A DNA stretch of 20,386 bases from Gemmatimonadaceae bacterium (lineage in GTDB: Bacteria; Latescibacterota; UBA2968; UBA8231): the NCBI GenBank assembly GCA_002726335.1, contig PBSR01000104.1:1-20386 (forward strand), in the 5' to 3' direction. Under the pieces are notes generated by a model. The model was given only the letters and a program-made list of their open reading frames with translations. It ran no database searches and was not told the DNA's origin. The position numbers and the translations under genes are program-made. Shown one piece after another: positions 8,665-16,109 of this stretch. The stretch's first letter is position 1. Each line of letters begins with the position of its first letter.

Positions 8665-8687
8665 CGTTGCCCCGCATGAGGGCAACG
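8665..8687. terminator. 8-bp perfect hairpin between the GHL10 gene and the corrinoid operon
   Basis: CGTTGCCC (8665-8672) pairs perfectly with GGGCAACG (8680-8687) around a 7-nt loop. It lies in the 48-nt gap between two minus-strand genes. On the minus strand the stem is followed by GGGCATATTTC, which has no proper T run, so it may attenuate or protect an RNA end and not fully terminate. A very weak promoter-like pair, TTGCCC-N17-CATATT, overlaps it on the minus strand. Confidence 0.4.
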
Positions 8688-8693
8688 CGACGA

Positions 8694-10283
8694 TCACAGG
8701 TGTCGCACCTGTGGCGTGCTCTCGTTGCCCATGCGGTCGACGGCTGTGACGGCCACCGCCGTCAGGGGAAGCGGGCCCTCTTCATCTCCCGAGCCAAGGA
8801 CGATCCGCTGACCCAGGCGCGTCGCGGGCAGCACTCGATGGCTCCAGCCCGTCCCGGCGCGTTCCGTGTAGACCACGTAGAGAAAGGGGGCCTCGTCCCC
8901 GGTAACTCGCCAGGATACCAGGGCGCTGTCGACACCGGTCTGCACCGTGATGGCGGGAGCCGCTGGCGGTTCATCGTCAAGCCACGGCGTCGCCGGCGTC
9001 AGGGCCCGGCGGCGGTAGGGGCCGCGCGCCAGCGTCGCCATGAGTGAATCGCCATCTCGGCCTACAGCGGTTGAGTCGAGCAGAACCCGGGCGCTGAAGT
9101 GGATGTGTCCGGGGGCGTCGGGGGTCATGGCACGGGCCACCATGATCTGGTCTGTCACCTCCTCTGCGGGCCACCCCGTATCTCGCCGCACGCGGGACGT
9201 GTACAACCCCGGCCAGAGGTGCCTCTCGTGCGGGTTGTTCCGCGACCACCAGCCCAGCAACACGGGAAAGCTCTGGGGCACCTGAGAGATGGGCCAATAG
9301 AGCTGGGGGGAGAAATAGTCCACCCAGCCCTCGCGGAGCCAGCGGCGAGCATCGGCGTAGAGCATGCCATACTGGTCGAGGCCGGCCTCGATGGATGGTG
9401 GATGGCGGGGTTGCCAGATACCGAAGGGGCTGATGCCGAATTTTACCTGGCGTGGCTGACGGCGCAGACGGTCGTGCAGGGCCTCGACGAAACGATCGAC
9501 GTTGTCCCGCCGCCAGTCCGACCGGGTCAGCTTGCCACCACCGTCCTGGTAGGTCTGCCAGGTCGCCCCATCAGGGAAATCGGCGCCGTCATTATATGAC
9601 GGGTACGGGTAGAAGTAGTCGTCCATGTGGACACCGTCTATTTCGTAGCGGGCGACGACGTCGAGGATGACGGACAGGGTCAGGTCGCGGACCTCGGGGT
9701 GGCCCGGATCCAGCCAGAGAAAACCGCCGGTCCCGAGGGCGCGCACCAGATCGGGGCGCTGCCGGGCGATCGAAGAGGCCGCCATGGGGCCCAGCTGCCT
9801 GGGATGTTTGACCCGGTAGGGGTTGAACCAGGCGTGTAGCTCGAGTCCCCGGCTGTGTGCTTCGTCAACCCAGAACTCCAGGGGATCATACAACGGGTTG
9901 GGTGCCCGCCCCTGCTCTCCCGTCAGGTAGTAGGACCAGGGTTCGATGTCGGACGCGTAGAGGGCGTCACACTGCGGGCGCACCTGGAGAACCACAGCGT
10001 TGAGACCCAGAGCCGCACTGCGATCGAGGATGGTGAGGGCCTCGACGCGCTGGCTGTCTGCGGGCAGGCCAGGGCGCGACGGCCAGTCGATGTTGTCGAC
10101 TGTAGCCACCCAGACGGCGCGGAATTCCCGGTCCGGCGCCGGAACCCCGGCCCTGGGATCAGGGCTGTCGAGGTCCCGGGGAGCACAGCCGATGGCGGAA
10201 AAACCCACCGCCAGGGCGATGGCCGCAACGGCGGTCCTAGAGCCGCGCGGCACAAGTCCGGCGGAATATGGGCGCCGATGCAT
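8694..10283 (-). CDS. GHL10-family (DUF187/YngK-like) putative glycoside hydrolase lipoprotein
   Basis: The product has the glycosyl-hydrolase-like 10 barrel, recognisable by FRAVWVATVDNIDWPS (residues 54-69), GLNAVVLQVRP, LELHAWFNPYRV, YEIDGVHMDDYFYPYP and YFSPQLYWP. The family acts on extracellular polysaccharide or peptidoglycan-related glycans, but few members have proven substrates. A signal peptide ends in a lipobox FSAIGC with C33, so the protein should be an envelope lipoprotein. About 100 C-terminal residues form a fibronectin-III-like domain (VSWRV, YVVYTERAG, VTAVDRMGNES). I chose the ATG at 10283 because it gives a signal peptide of normal length. ATGs at 10331 and 10370 in the same frame would add 16 or 29 residues, and none of the three has a strong Shine-Dalgarno. 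It follows the kinase gene and may be read from the lipA promoter. Confidence 0.87.
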   Translation of the reverse strand: MHRRPYSAGLVPRGSRTAVAAIALAVGFSAIGCAPRDLDSPDPRAGVPAPDREFRAVWVATVDNIDWPSRPGLPADSQRVEALTILDRSAALGLNAVVLQVRPQCDALYASDIEPWSYYLTGEQGRAPNPLYDPLEFWVDEAHSRGLELHAWFNPYRVKHPRQLGPMAASSIARQRPDLVRALGTGGFLWLDPGHPEVRDLTLSVILDVVARYEIDGVHMDDYFYPYPSYNDGADFPDGATWQTYQDGGGKLTRSDWRRDNVDRFVEALHDRLRRQPRQVKFGISPFGIWQPRHPPSIEAGLDQYGMLYADARRWLREGWVDYFSPQLYWPISQVPQSFPVLLGWWSRNNPHERHLWPGLYTSRVRRDTGWPAEEVTDQIMVARAMTPDAPGHIHFSARVLLDSTAVGRDGDSLMATLARGPYRRRALTPATPWLDDEPPAAPAITVQTGVDSALVSWRVTGDEAPFLYVVYTERAGTGWSHRVLPATRLGQRIVLGSGDEEGPLPLTAVAVTAVDRMGNESTPQVRHL

Positions 10284-10404
10284 CCCGGCTCGCGGCGTTG
10301 CGCTCGCCCTGTGTATCCCACCGATACGCATCACTCGCGCGCCTTGCGACCCGGGCGCCTCGCCGCCCATCTTGGTCCGCCGTACTTACACCGCGCAGCT
10401 CTGG

Positions 10405-11412
10405 TCATCCATCGATCAGAGTTCGATTGATGAACTCGGTGATGTCCTCGATCTTCTCCAGTTCCGTGAACAGCAGGCTCTGGGCGACGCGGTAGGTCAG
10501 ATCGCGGAATTCCTCATCGGCTTCGTAGACAGGCATACGTCCGGCCACCTGAGCCAGCAGCAGGCAGCCGAAGTCGCGCACTGCAGACCTTTCGACCTCG
10601 GCCGTCCTGGCGTATTCAGCGATGCGGAAGTAAGCCAGCCAGAAGACGTTGATAGCCTCCAGGTAGGCGGCTTTCTGGGGATGGTTGAGCATCGCCTTGA
10701 GGCACATGTCGGCGGCGTAGAAGGCCAGATCGAAGGAGGGTTGTCCGAAGTGGGCGGCGGCGAAGTCGACCAGGTAGAGTTGACCGCTGTTGATGTAGAC
10801 GTTGCGCGGGCGCAAGTCGGCCAGTACCAGGCAGCGACCCGGTCTGAGCAGTTCCTTGGCCTGATGCTGGACGGCCTTCTGGATTTCGGGGAAGGCGGCG
10901 GCGACGTATTCATAGAGCGGCTGCAACCGGAGCTGCTCGAAAGGCTTGACGTCCTTGAACATCGCCTTGAGCTCGCGCACGTTGTGCGTCTGGTTGTGCA
11001 CCGCGGCCAGAAGCTCTCCGGCCTGTGCGGCAATCTGCAGATCGATCCGTCCCATGGACAGATCATTCTCCCACAACACGGCCTCGCGGGCCGGCGCTGT
11101 CGTGACGAGGATGAAGTCGGTGCGATCCTCGAGCAGGGCATCGGGAATGACGTCCGGGGGGAGTATGTTGGCCAGGATCTCAATGCAGTTCTTTTCGGCG
11201 AAAATGCGCTTGCGATCGAGCCACCAGCGCTCCTTGATCTGCGTCTTGGCGTGGGCCTGCTTTACGAGCAGGCGCTGCTGTGCGGTAGTGGCAAGATAGA
11301 TCTGGTTCTTCAGGCTGTCGCCGATCTGACGCATGTCGAGCACGACCTCATTCTTGCCGATGATCTTCTTGCGCCGCAGGTATCCGACCAGGGAGTTCTT
11401 GTTGAGGTTCAT
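10405..11412 (-). CDS. APH/MtnK-like kinase of unknown substrate, coupled to lipA
   Basis: The 335-aa protein has the aminoglycoside-phosphotransferase / choline kinase fold. The ATP-lysine candidate is K51 in LLVKQAH, with E73 as its likely partner. The catalytic loop is LADLRPRNVYI, with D199 and N204. The metal-binding DF (D216) follows in LVDFAAAHFGQPSFDLA. In most relatives the loop reads H-G-D; here the histidine position is alanine (A198), which is unusual but does not remove the catalytic aspartate. The start ATG at 11412 overlaps the lipA stop as ATGA, so translation is coupled to lipoyl synthase. No signal peptide or membrane helix is visible. Methylthioribose kinase or another small-molecule kinase is possible. 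Coupling to lipA raises the idea of a lipoate- or octanoate-related substrate, but nothing in the sequence proves it. Confidence 0.85.
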   Translation of the reverse strand: MNLNKNSLVGYLRRKKIIGKNEVVLDMRQIGDSLKNQIYLATTAQQRLLVKQAHAKTQIKERWWLDRKRIFAEKNCIEILANILPPDVIPDALLEDRTDFILVTTAPAREAVLWENDLSMGRIDLQIAAQAGELLAAVHNQTHNVRELKAMFKDVKPFEQLRLQPLYEYVAAAFPEIQKAVQHQAKELLRPGRCLVLADLRPRNVYINSGQLYLVDFAAAHFGQPSFDLAFYAADMCLKAMLNHPQKAAYLEAINVFWLAYFRIAEYARTAEVERSAVRDFGCLLLAQVAGRMPVYEADEEFRDLTYRVAQSLLFTELEKIEDITEFINRTLIDG

Positions 11413-12320
11413 TCGGTTTCCGTTGTGAAGCGATGGAGGGGAGGGCCGGCAGCGATCATGTCGTCCACCTGGCGGTCCGCGTGGTAGGAACTGCGCACCA
11501 GGGGGCCGGATTCTACGTGGTGCAAACCCAGGCCAAGGGCGTAATCGCGCAGTTCGACGAATTCATCGGGATGGACGAAGCGGTCCACCGGTACGTGCTC
11601 TGCCGAAGGTGACAGGTACTGCCCAAGGGTCAGGATGCTGCAGCCCACATCAGCCAGGTCACGGATGGACTGTTCCGTCTCCGGCCGGGTTTCGCCGGCG
11701 CCGAGCATCATGCCCGACTTGGTCGGAGCCGGTCCGATAATCCGCGCCCTTTCAAGCAGTTCAAGGGAACGCGCATAGCGCGCCTGAGGCCGCATGATGC
11801 CATAGAGTCGAGGCACCGTTTCCAGGTTGTGGTTGAGGATTTCAGGTCCAGCGGCCACCACCTGTTCGAGGGCTGTCCAGTTTCCCTGGAAGTCGGGTAT
11901 GAGGACTTCGACGGTCGTTTCGCGGCAACGGGAGTGGATCGCCCGGATCGTGCGGGCGAAGACGTCAGCACCGCCGTCCGGCAGTTCGTCACGATTGACG
12001 GAAGTGATGACCGCATGGCGCAGGTTGAGCTTCGAGATCGCCTCGGCGACACGCTCTGGCTCCCCTTCATCCAGCCATGTGGGACGCCCCGTCCTGATGG
12101 CACAGAAGCCGCAACTACGGGTGCACACATCGCCGAGGATCATGAAGGTCGCGGTGCCACTCGACCAGCATTCACCGATGTTGGGGCAGTGGGCGCTCTC
12201 ACACACCGAATTGAGCTCGAGCCCCTTGACGAGTCGCTTCAACTCGAGATACTCGGGACTGCCCGGGGCTTGGGCTTTCAACCAGCGCGGCAGACGTCTG
12301 AGAGTGGGTGAATCACTCAT
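11409..12320 (-). CDS. lipA: lipoyl synthase LipA (radical SAM)
   Basis: LipA inserts two sulfurs into octanoyl groups on lipoyl-carrier proteins such as E2 and GcvH. The 303-aa product has both 4Fe-4S sites: the auxiliary cluster C40, C45, C51 (CESAHCPNIGEC) and the radical-SAM cluster C66, C70, C73 (CTRSCGFC). The RSSYHA motif near the C terminus supplies the serine that binds the auxiliary cluster. VEVLIPDFQG, NHNLETV, VRPQARY-like MRPQARY and ILTLGQYL are also standard. The start is ATG at 12320; no good Shine-Dalgarno is seen. It is the first gene of a unit with the APH-like kinase (4-nt overlap). No lipB, lplA or dehydrogenase subunit genes are nearby. A promoter is proposed at 12380-12407. 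Confidence 0.97.
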   Translation of the reverse strand: MSDSPTLRRLPRWLKAQAPGSPEYLELKRLVKGLELNSVCESAHCPNIGECWSSGTATFMILGDVCTRSCGFCAIRTGRPTWLDEGEPERVAEAISKLNLRHAVITSVNRDELPDGGADVFARTIRAIHSRCRETTVEVLIPDFQGNWTALEQVVAAGPEILNHNLETVPRLYGIMRPQARYARSLELLERARIIGPAPTKSGMMLGAGETRPETEQSIRDLADVGCSILTLGQYLSPSAEHVPVDRFVHPDEFVELRDYALGLGLHHVESGPLVRSSYHADRQVDDMIAAGPPLHRFTTETE

Positions 12321-12379
12321 AAATGACAGAAGAACAACGGGTTAACAGAGCCTCGGTCGCAGTCAGGGACAACCTATAG

Positions 12380-12407
12380 AATATACGCTGCCCGATCGGC
12401 ATGACAA
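12380..12407 (-). promoter_or_regulatory. sigma70-like promoter for lipA
   Basis: Read on the minus strand, TTGTCA (-35, at 12407-12402) is followed after 16 nt by TATATT (-10, at 12385-12380). Each hexamer has one mismatch to consensus. The expected start is near 12373, giving a leader of about 50 nt before the lipA ATG. The region is clearly more A+T-rich than its surroundings. Confidence 0.6.
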
Positions 12408-12474
12408 ATCCGGACCGCGAGAAGCAGGGCAAGTTGTTGATTCTACGCCGGTTATGCTCGTTTCTTGCTGTCGC

Positions 12475-12509
12475 AAAAAAGAGACGGGCGCGCGACTTAT
12501 CGTCGGCCC
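12475..12509 (-). terminator. intrinsic-terminator-like structure after the S41 protease gene
   Basis: On the minus strand, GGGC (12509-12506) and CGAC (12505-12502) pair with GTCG (12496-12493) and GCCC (12489-12486), with a 5-nt loop and a 3-nt bulge. Six T residues (12480-12475) follow after GTCTC. It lies 33 nt past the stop codon of the protease gene. The stem is imperfect and the T run is slightly displaced. The rest of the 12321-12541 gap holds the lipA promoter. Confidence 0.45.
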
Positions 12510-12541
12510 CCCGCATCTGGCGTGTGTTCGCCGAGCGGCTA

Positions 12542-14545
12542 TTACTCTTCCGTGTCCGGCCCGCCCTCGTCGGCTTCTACTCTTACAATGCCTTCCACCT
12601 CCACCGCAACGGTGTCCCCGGCCGACGCCATGGGTTGGCCGGGATCACCGATTTCGGATCGCTGGAACCACGTCAGGTATTCGGATTCATCGCGCAGGAT
12701 CTCTCGAGCTCGCAGGACCTGCGGGTTGACGGTGACATCGTAGGCGTAGGCCTGCACGATCCCGAAGGCCTTCTCGCGGATGTCGAAGGTCAGTTTCCAG
12801 GCGATCAGTTCGTCGTTGTCCAGCCAGTGGTCCTCCTCGATCTCTTCGATCTCGTCGGCTACGTGTTCGAGAGATGTGGCCAGAACGCCGGCCCGGGCGT
12901 CATCGTCGTGCGCTTTGACAACGATCTCGTCGAGCTCCCCCTCCTGCTCCTCTTCGAACTCGCTGCGCAGCTGACCCAGGCGTACATCGAGATCACTGGT
13001 ATACTCGAACTCATCCTTGTCGACGAAGCGGCGAAACTCGTCCAGTGTTTCCTGGTCGGCGATAAAGTCTGGCTGTACGTCAGGATGGTTGACGGCGTAT
13101 TCACGGGCGAAGCGGAAGAAGCGGCTGTTGTAGGTGCGCCAGCCCTCCAGTTGTCGGTAGAGGGAGGTCGACCGGCGACGCTCCATGTCGACGTCGGGAG
13201 TGATGCCGCCGGCACCGCGCACGAGGCGTCCCAGCACCTGGGTGTGGAACTCCTTCTCAGCCATGGCAACCAGAGTCGAGTCTTTGCGCATGCGCTTGTC
13301 GATCGATCTGCCGCTGGGGATGAAATAGGCGGCCATCGTCAACTTGAGCTCGGCGCGATCGCCGATGCTGACCGTCTGTTGCACGGAGCCCTTGCCCACG
13401 GTGGGTGTGCCGAGGACGAGACCACGATCCCAGTCCTGAATGGCGCCGGAGACGATTTCGGAGGCGCTCGCGGAGCCACCATCGACGAGAATCACCAGGG
13501 GACCGTCACCGAACATCGGATCTTCCTGGGTCGTGTACTTGGTCGTGTCGGCGAAAGCTCGACCCGCGGTGTAGACGACGAGGCGATTCTTCGGCAGGAA
13601 CAGATCGGCGATCTGCACGGCTTCGGTCAGGTATCCGCCGCCATTTCCACGCAGGTCGAAGATCAGGCGCTTCATCCCTTGATCGAGGAGCTCGGCCAGG
13701 GCCTGACGCACCTCCTGACTGGACTTGTGCTGAAAGCCCTGCAGTTTGATGTAGCCTGTGGAGTCGGCGAACATCACGTGATAGGGCACTGAGTTGATGT
13801 GCACCACCTGGCGAGTGACCTTGATGTCGATGGGCTCGTCGACCCCGGGGCGGTCGAGAGTGAGAACGACATCGGTGCCGGCCTCGCCCCGCATCAGCGA
13901 AGCGGCATCGGCGGCATTCATGTTTTTTGTGGTGGAATCGTCGATGGCGAGTATCAGATCACCGGACCTGACTCCCGCCAGGGCGGCCGGCGTGGCATCG
14001 TGCAGCAGAGACCAGACAGCGATGGCGCTGTCTGGACGCACCACCTGGATGCGGAAACCGAGACCGCCGTACTCACCGCGAGTATTGATGCGGAAGTTGT
14101 CGAGGTTCAGCTTCTCCATGAACACGGTGTCCGGGTCGAGGACCGACATCATACCGTGGATGCCATAGCGGATGAGGGTGTCGGAACCGACGGCGTAGAA
14201 TGCCTTCTTGTCGATCGTACGGGCCACCCGTTCGAAGATGCTGAAGTGTCCGTTCCAGCGACACGCGTCGTCTTCAGGGGCGCAGTCGATGGGATCGTCG
14301 GTGATGGTGAAGTCGGAGGCCGGATCGAGGCCGTGGAAGATGCCTCGCAGACCGGCACGCATCAGTGTGTCGGGGGACACCTCATACATATAATACTGGC
14401 GTACATAAGTGACGATGGGGATGAGAGAGGACTTGATCTCTTCCGTCATCGTCATTCCCCGGGCGGCTGTGGTGCCCAGGGGGCCGGTAGCCAGAAGCAG
14501 CGCCAGAAAGAAGAGGCGATGCCGTGTGCCGAGCCTGTGGATCAT
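12542..14545 (-). CDS. secreted S41 (CtpA/Prc-like) PDZ peptidase with long C-terminal extension
   Basis: S41 C-terminal processing proteases cut envelope proteins with a Ser-Lys dyad. The 667-aa product starts at ATG 14545, which has GGAG 7 nt upstream and opens a signal peptide (residues 1-29, hydrophobic core LFFLALLLAT, cleavage near AARG). The frame is open further upstream to 14782, but that part lacks a start signal and family character. A PDZ domain occupies about 155-235 (EYGGLGFRIQVV, AGVRSGDLILAIDD). The catalytic S360 is in DGGSASASE and K385 in GTPTVGKG, 25 residues apart as in known family members. Residues 430-667 form an acidic, mostly helical extension (EEEQEGELDE, EIEEIEEDHW) not found in short CtpA. 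It is divergently transcribed from the M23 peptidase gene. Likely location is the periplasm. Confidence 0.93.
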   Translation of the reverse strand: MIHRLGTRHRLFFLALLLATGPLGTTAARGMTMTEEIKSSLIPIVTYVRQYYMYEVSPDTLMRAGLRGIFHGLDPASDFTITDDPIDCAPEDDACRWNGHFSIFERVARTIDKKAFYAVGSDTLIRYGIHGMMSVLDPDTVFMEKLNLDNFRINTRGEYGGLGFRIQVVRPDSAIAVWSLLHDATPAALAGVRSGDLILAIDDSTTKNMNAADAASLMRGEAGTDVVLTLDRPGVDEPIDIKVTRQVVHINSVPYHVMFADSTGYIKLQGFQHKSSQEVRQALAELLDQGMKRLIFDLRGNGGGYLTEAVQIADLFLPKNRLVVYTAGRAFADTTKYTTQEDPMFGDGPLVILVDGGSASASEIVSGAIQDWDRGLVLGTPTVGKGSVQQTVSIGDRAELKLTMAAYFIPSGRSIDKRMRKDSTLVAMAEKEFHTQVLGRLVRGAGGITPDVDMERRRSTSLYRQLEGWRTYNSRFFRFAREYAVNHPDVQPDFIADQETLDEFRRFVDKDEFEYTSDLDVRLGQLRSEFEEEQEGELDEIVVKAHDDDARAGVLATSLEHVADEIEEIEEDHWLDNDELIAWKLTFDIREKAFGIVQAYAYDVTVNPQVLRAREILRDESEYLTWFQRSEIGDPGQPMASAGDTVAVEVEGIVRVEADEGGPDTEE

Positions 14546-14740
14546 GGACGATCTCCGGGGTCGGAGGGGGGTTGTTGATGGCTGGTAGGTCTGGGAAAAC
14601 GTTCGATGTACAGGCGATAGACAGCGGTTCGTCAAGATACTCAGCGCCCTGGCCAGTGGCAACCTCAGCCAGGGGCTGTCATCGTCGCCGTGGCAGAGCT
14701 GGAGAAAATCGCTTCTCTGCCGATGAACTGGATGGTTGGC

Positions 14741-14756
14741 CAGACCAATTGGTCTG
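14741..14756. promoter_or_regulatory. perfect 16-bp palindrome, candidate operator
   Basis: CAGACCAATTGGTCTG is its own reverse complement over all 16 positions. It ends 19 nt before the -35 box of the rightward promoter, which places it around -55 to -70 from the expected start. That position suits a dimeric activator, or a regulator shared by the divergent genes. The bound protein is unknown, and no regulator gene is present in the window. Confidence 0.5.
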
Positions 14757-14775
14757 CGCGAAGTGTCAGTGATTA

Positions 14776-14804
14776 TTGACATTTAACAAAGGCCGTCCTA
14801 TACT
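14776..14804 (+). promoter_or_regulatory. near-consensus sigma70 promoter for the M23 peptidase gene
   Basis: TTGACA (14776-14781) matches the -35 consensus exactly. After a 17-nt spacer comes TATACT (14799-14804), one mismatch from the -10 consensus. This is the best promoter in the window. Transcription should begin near 14811, leaving an unusually long leader of about 170 nt before the ATG at 14980. A short inverted repeat, TGTCA (14764-14768) and TGACA (14777-14781), overlaps the -35 box. Confidence 0.8.
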
Positions 14805-14979
14805 ACCCGGACCTATGCAGGCAGCGACCTTGAGGCCCTGCTGGCGTGATTGTCTACCGGGCTCGACGCGCCGGGGACCGCTGTGGTTCCTGCACCATCT
14901 GAAGACCGGACGCTGACCACCCAGACCAGTCCGACCGTCGTTTCCACGGACCCCTACCAAGTCGACGATCGCCGGATCT

Positions 14980-16014
14980 ATGCCCAGAAAACGCATCACC
15001 TTTATCATCATCCCGCCGAACGACGGGCAGGTGCAGGAATACAAGTTTGCCTCGCATCTGCCATGGCTCGTCGGCCTGATGGCACTGGCCTTTGTCAGCG
15101 CTCTCGGCTACTACTCCCTTCAGTTTCACACCCGCATCGACCAGACTCGCGAAATCGTCGATCTGTCAGAGCAGAACGACCAGCTCTTGCGCAGTTTTGA
15201 CGGAGCTCGTCACGATCTTGAGCAACTCGAAAAGCAAATGGACGAGTTGGCGTTGCAAGATCAGCGCCTGCGTGATTTTCATGAGATGGCCCCGGTACGG
15301 GGGGTAGACGGGGATCTCGGCGTCGGGGGTCCGGCAGATCCGGGTGACCTTCCCGAGGACTACACCAATCTGCCGGCGCACAAACAAGAACTGTTGTCCG
15401 ACCTGTCGATGCGGATCGATGCACTGCGGCGCGAGACGCTCTACCAGCGCTCCAGTTTCGCTGCTCTGGAGGATACCTTCCGCAACAACGAGTCCAATCT
15501 GCGCTTCATTCCCGCCATCTGGCCAGTGGATATCAACAAGACCTTTCCATCATCCAAGTTCGGCAAACGAACCGACCCCTTCACTGGCCGCGTCACGCAC
15601 CATGCAGGTGTCGACATCGCGGGCCGCACGGGGCTGAAGGTGTGGGCCACGGCCGATGGCGTCGTCGCCTTTGCCTATGAGGACAAACATCTCGGGAACG
15701 TGGTGGTCATCAATCACAATCCCGAGATCACTGACGAAGATGGCAACGTCACGAATCGTCCCGGAATTCTGCGCACGGAGTACGGCCATCTGGACAAGAT
15801 CCTTGTCAAGAAGGGCGATCTCGTGCGGCGCAACCAGGCCGTCGGGTTGATGGGCAGCACCGGACGGTCCACAGGTCCGCATCTGCACTACGCCGTACGC
15901 TACCAGGATCGTCGTCGCGGTGGCGTGCGAGGCTACATCGATCCCAAAGGCTTCCTGCTCGACAAGAACAATGGAGACCGGGCCTCGGCGTGGGTGGCAT
16001 CCGCCGACGAGTAG
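14980..16014 (+). CDS. membrane-anchored M23 family metallopeptidase
   Basis: The 344-aa protein has a short cytoplasmic N terminus, one membrane helix (about residues 27-46), a coiled-coil stretch (about 52-100) and a C-terminal LytM/M23 domain. Zinc ligands are visible as H208 and D212 in HHAGVDIAG, and H303 in GPHLHYAV (H301-x-H303), with YGHLD at 269-273. All catalytic positions seem present, so it is probably an active peptidoglycan endopeptidase, not a degenerate EnvC/NlpD-type activator. The coiled coil facing the periplasm recalls proteins that act with cell-division or elongation complexes. The start ATG at 14980 has only a weak Shine-Dalgarno (GGA). A strong promoter lies upstream, and a hairpin follows 30 nt past the stop. 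The neighbouring genes (S41 protease, LptE-like) are also envelope genes. Confidence 0.93.
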   Translation: MPRKRITFIIIPPNDGQVQEYKFASHLPWLVGLMALAFVSALGYYSLQFHTRIDQTREIVDLSEQNDQLLRSFDGARHDLEQLEKQMDELALQDQRLRDFHEMAPVRGVDGDLGVGGPADPGDLPEDYTNLPAHKQELLSDLSMRIDALRRETLYQRSSFAALEDTFRNNESNLRFIPAIWPVDINKTFPSSKFGKRTDPFTGRVTHHAGVDIAGRTGLKVWATADGVVAFAYEDKHLGNVVVINHNPEITDEDGNVTNRPGILRTEYGHLDKILVKKGDLVRRNQAVGLMGSTGRSTGPHLHYAVRYQDRRRGGVRGYIDPKGFLLDKNNGDRASAWVASADE

Positions 16015-16043
16015 TCCCCGGGCGTACCGTCCTATCGGCATTC

Positions 16044-16075
16044 GAGCCGGCCTGCTACGAGCGGGCCGGCTCTTT
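16044..16075 (+). terminator. intrinsic terminator-like hairpin after the M23 gene
   Basis: GAGCCGGCC (16044-16052) pairs perfectly with GGCCGGCTC (16064-16072) around an 11-nt loop, followed by TTTACATTT. The 9-bp G+C-rich stem and short T run suit a moderate intrinsic terminator. It separates the M23 gene from the next pair of genes, which would then need a promoter or depend on read-through. Confidence 0.65.
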
Positions 16076-16109
16076 ACATTTCCGGTGACACCGAAGGGGA
16101 GATCACGAC

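Larger units (their letters stand above)
14546..14979. other. 434-nt divergent intergenic region between the S41 and M23 peptidase genes
   Basis: No convincing protein gene is seen. Rightwards it holds the palindrome at 14741-14756, the strong promoter at 14776-14804 and a leader of about 170 nt. Leftwards, TTGACG at 14635-14630 with TGTACA at 14612-14607 (17-nt spacer) is a weak candidate promoter for the S41 gene, with the -10 only half matching consensus. A 33-codon open frame (14815-14916) sits in the right-hand leader without a Shine-Dalgarno. Confidence 0.6.

Noticed and set aside
8646..8693. Possible cobalamin or SAM riboswitch before the corrinoid operon
   Set aside because: Only 48 nt separate the genes, far too short for either riboswitch, and only a simple hairpin is present.
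10000..11487. Plus-strand open frame of 495 codons opposite the GHL10 and kinase genes
   Set aside because: It spans two real minus-strand genes and their junction, and shows no family signature.
12313..12516. Minus-strand 67-codon frame overlapping the start of lipA
   Set aside because: Covers the lipA promoter and leader, lacks a Shine-Dalgarno and has no protein-like composition.
12401..13792. Plus-strand open frame of 463 codons opposite the S41 protease gene
   Set aside because: No recognisable motifs, and the opposite strand carries an unmistakable protease with catalytic residues.
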